Below are positions 6,807 through 7,692 of a DNA stretch of 7,692 bases, one piece after another. Numbering within the stretch: the first letter of the stretch is position 1; the number at the start of each line of letters is the position of its first letter. The stretch is from Gammaproteobacteria bacterium (lineage in GTDB: Bacteria > Pseudomonadota > Gammaproteobacteria > Chromatiales > Chromatiaceae). The notes beneath the pieces were generated by a model. That model ran no database searches and had not been told where the DNA came from. It was given only the letters and a program-made list of their open reading frames with translations. The translations under genes and the position numbers were made by a program. The stretch is from assembly GCA_013041975.1 (NCBI GenBank), contig JABDQZ010000136.1:1-7692 (forward strand). Reading direction: 5' to 3'.

Positions 6807-6832
6807 AAGGCACCATCAGGTGCCTTTTTTTT
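6807..6832 (+). terminator. Rho-independent terminator after rpmE
   Basis: AAGGCACC (6807-6814) and GGTGCCTT (6819-6826) form a perfect 8-bp stem with the tetraloop ATCA, and the downstream arm runs into eight consecutive Ts (6825-6832). It begins 26 nt after the rpmE stop. The A-rich stretch before the stem is short (GAAAGG), so activity in the opposite direction looks unlikely. Confidence 0.93.
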
Positions 6833-6896
6833 GCATTCAGCTCTGTGCATTTCTTCTGTAAACTACCCCCTTCAAATCAAGCAACGAGTATACCCA

Positions 6897-7692
6897 ATGT
6901 CGGAAAATAAAGGTTCCCATCATCTGGATGCAGAAATAAACAAGGCTGCTCTGGATTACCATGAAAATCCACGCCCCGGAAAGCTTAGTGTGGAAGTGAC
7001 CAAGTCTACTGCCAGCCAGAATGATCTGGCGCTGGCGTATACCCCCGGTGTGGCGGAGCCGGTTCGAAAAATTGCCGATGACCCGGAAAATGCCTACCGA
7101 TATACCGGCAAAGGTAATCTGGTTGGAGTCATCACAGATGGTACCGCTGTGCTTGGGCTGGGCAATGTGGGTTCGCTGGCCGGCAAGCCCGTGATGGAGG
7201 GCAAGGGGGTACTGTTCAAGCACTTTGCAGATATTGATGTGTTTGATATTGAAGTGGATGCCGAGCATCCGCAGGAATTTATTGAAACCGTGATGCGCAT
7301 AGCACCGACGTTTGGTGGTATCAATCTTGAAGATATTGCAGCGCCACATTGCTTTGAAATTGAACAGGCACTGATAGAGCAGCTGGATATACCGGTTTTT
7401 CACGATGACCAGCATGGTACAGCCATTATTATTGTTGCTGGATTGTTGAATGCGCTGGAATTGCAGGGTAAGAAACTCGAAGATGCCAAGATGGTTGTCA
7501 TGGGAGCAGGGGCAGCGGGTATTGCGGCAGTCAGATTGCTGATGAGTATGGGAGCCCATCGTGATCATATCTATGTACTGGATAGAAAAGGCGTCATTCA
7601 TACTGAACGCAGGGACCTGAATCCCTTTAAGTTCGGTGTTGCTGCCGATACAGATAAACGTTCGCTGGAAGATGCGATGACTGACGCTGATG
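6897..7692 (+). CDS. maeB: NADP-dependent malic enzyme, MaeB type, 3'-truncated by window edge
   Basis: Malic enzyme oxidatively decarboxylates malate to pyruvate and CO2, yielding reduced cofactor (usually NADPH for this type). The frame is open from ATG 6897 to the window end, with 265 complete codons plus one base. The malic N-domain holds YTPGVAEP (Y48, general acid), ITDGTAVLGLGNVG (79-92), PVMEGKGVLFK (K103, catalytic Lys), DIDVFDIEVD and the metal-site motif HDDQHGTAI (169-177). The NAD(P)-binding domain opens with VVMGAGAAG (GAGAAG, 203-208). These match the bacterial MaeB group, which usually carries a C-terminal phosphotransacetylase-like domain (about 750-760 residues in all); that part is outside, so the fusion cannot be confirmed. 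The Shine-Dalgarno is weak (GAG at 6886-6888). The gene follows the rpmE terminator, so it needs its own promoter; I see only poor candidates near 6836-6864. Confidence 0.95.
   Translation, partial: MSENKGSHHLDAEINKAALDYHENPRPGKLSVEVTKSTASQNDLALAYTPGVAEPVRKIADDPENAYRYTGKGNLVGVITDGTAVLGLGNVGSLAGKPVMEGKGVLFKHFADIDVFDIEVDAEHPQEFIETVMRIAPTFGGINLEDIAAPHCFEIEQALIEQLDIPVFHDDQHGTAIIIVAGLLNALELQGKKLEDAKMVVMGAGAAGIAAVRLLMSMGAHRDHIYVLDRKGVIHTERRDLNPFKFGVAADTDKRSLEDAMTDAD

Noticed and set aside
6831..6864. Promoter for maeB (TTGCAT or TTCAGC with TAAACT near 6859)
   Set aside because: Match and spacing are too poor to report as a feature. A promoter must exist after the rpmE terminator, but I cannot place it.
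6837..7601. Long antisense reading frame (254 codons, - strand) opposite maeB
   Set aside because: The + strand here is unmistakable malic enzyme with all its motifs. The antisense product is rich in His, Cys and Gln with no recognisable domain, as expected for a shadow frame.

Overview
The window looks like ordinary chromosomal DNA from a gammaproteobacterium. GlmS, UvrD, HemW, bL31 and MaeB all read as close relatives of the gammaproteobacterial versions I know, and the DUF3135 family is one I associate with that class. I cannot name the genus. I see no insertion sequence, phage gene, integrase, CRISPR array, tRNA or rRNA. No gap between genes exceeds about 120 bases.

Layout, all on the + strand: the 3' two thirds of glmS (1-1271; the 5' part lies outside the window); uvrD, DNA helicase II (1280-3454), 8 nt downstream; a short gap with a candidate sigma70-type promoter; a 474-residue glutamate dehydrogenase (3536-4960); hemW (about 4968-6095), which abuts or overlaps the dehydrogenase; a small DUF3135 protein (6173-6532); rpmE, encoding ribosomal protein bL31 (6580-6780), with a strong promoter lying inside the end of the DUF3135 gene and a clear intrinsic terminator after it (6807-6832); and the first 265 codons of maeB, malic enzyme (6897 to the window end).

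The likely transcription units are (glmS-)uvrD, gdh-hemW, DUF3135 (possibly reading on into rpmE), rpmE alone, and maeB. The genes are functionally mixed: cell-wall amino-sugar synthesis, DNA repair, nitrogen/carbon interchange at 2-oxoglutarate, heme trafficking, translation, and malate decarboxylation. The dehydrogenase and the malic enzyme both work at the edge of the TCA cycle, but nothing in the sequence shows co-regulation.

I did not find a new multi-gene system. The points most worth a second look are: (1) the dehydrogenase carries about 43 extra residues near its C-terminus, where animal glutamate dehydrogenases have their regulatory 'antenna'; (2) the rpmE leader can pair its Shine-Dalgarno sequence with the predicted 5' end of the mRNA and also has a perfect 7-bp dyad overlapping the promoter, which fits self-regulation of bL31; (3) an uncharacterised DUF3135 gene whose 3' end holds the rpmE promoter. 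Comparisons with other proteins are from memory, not from database searches.
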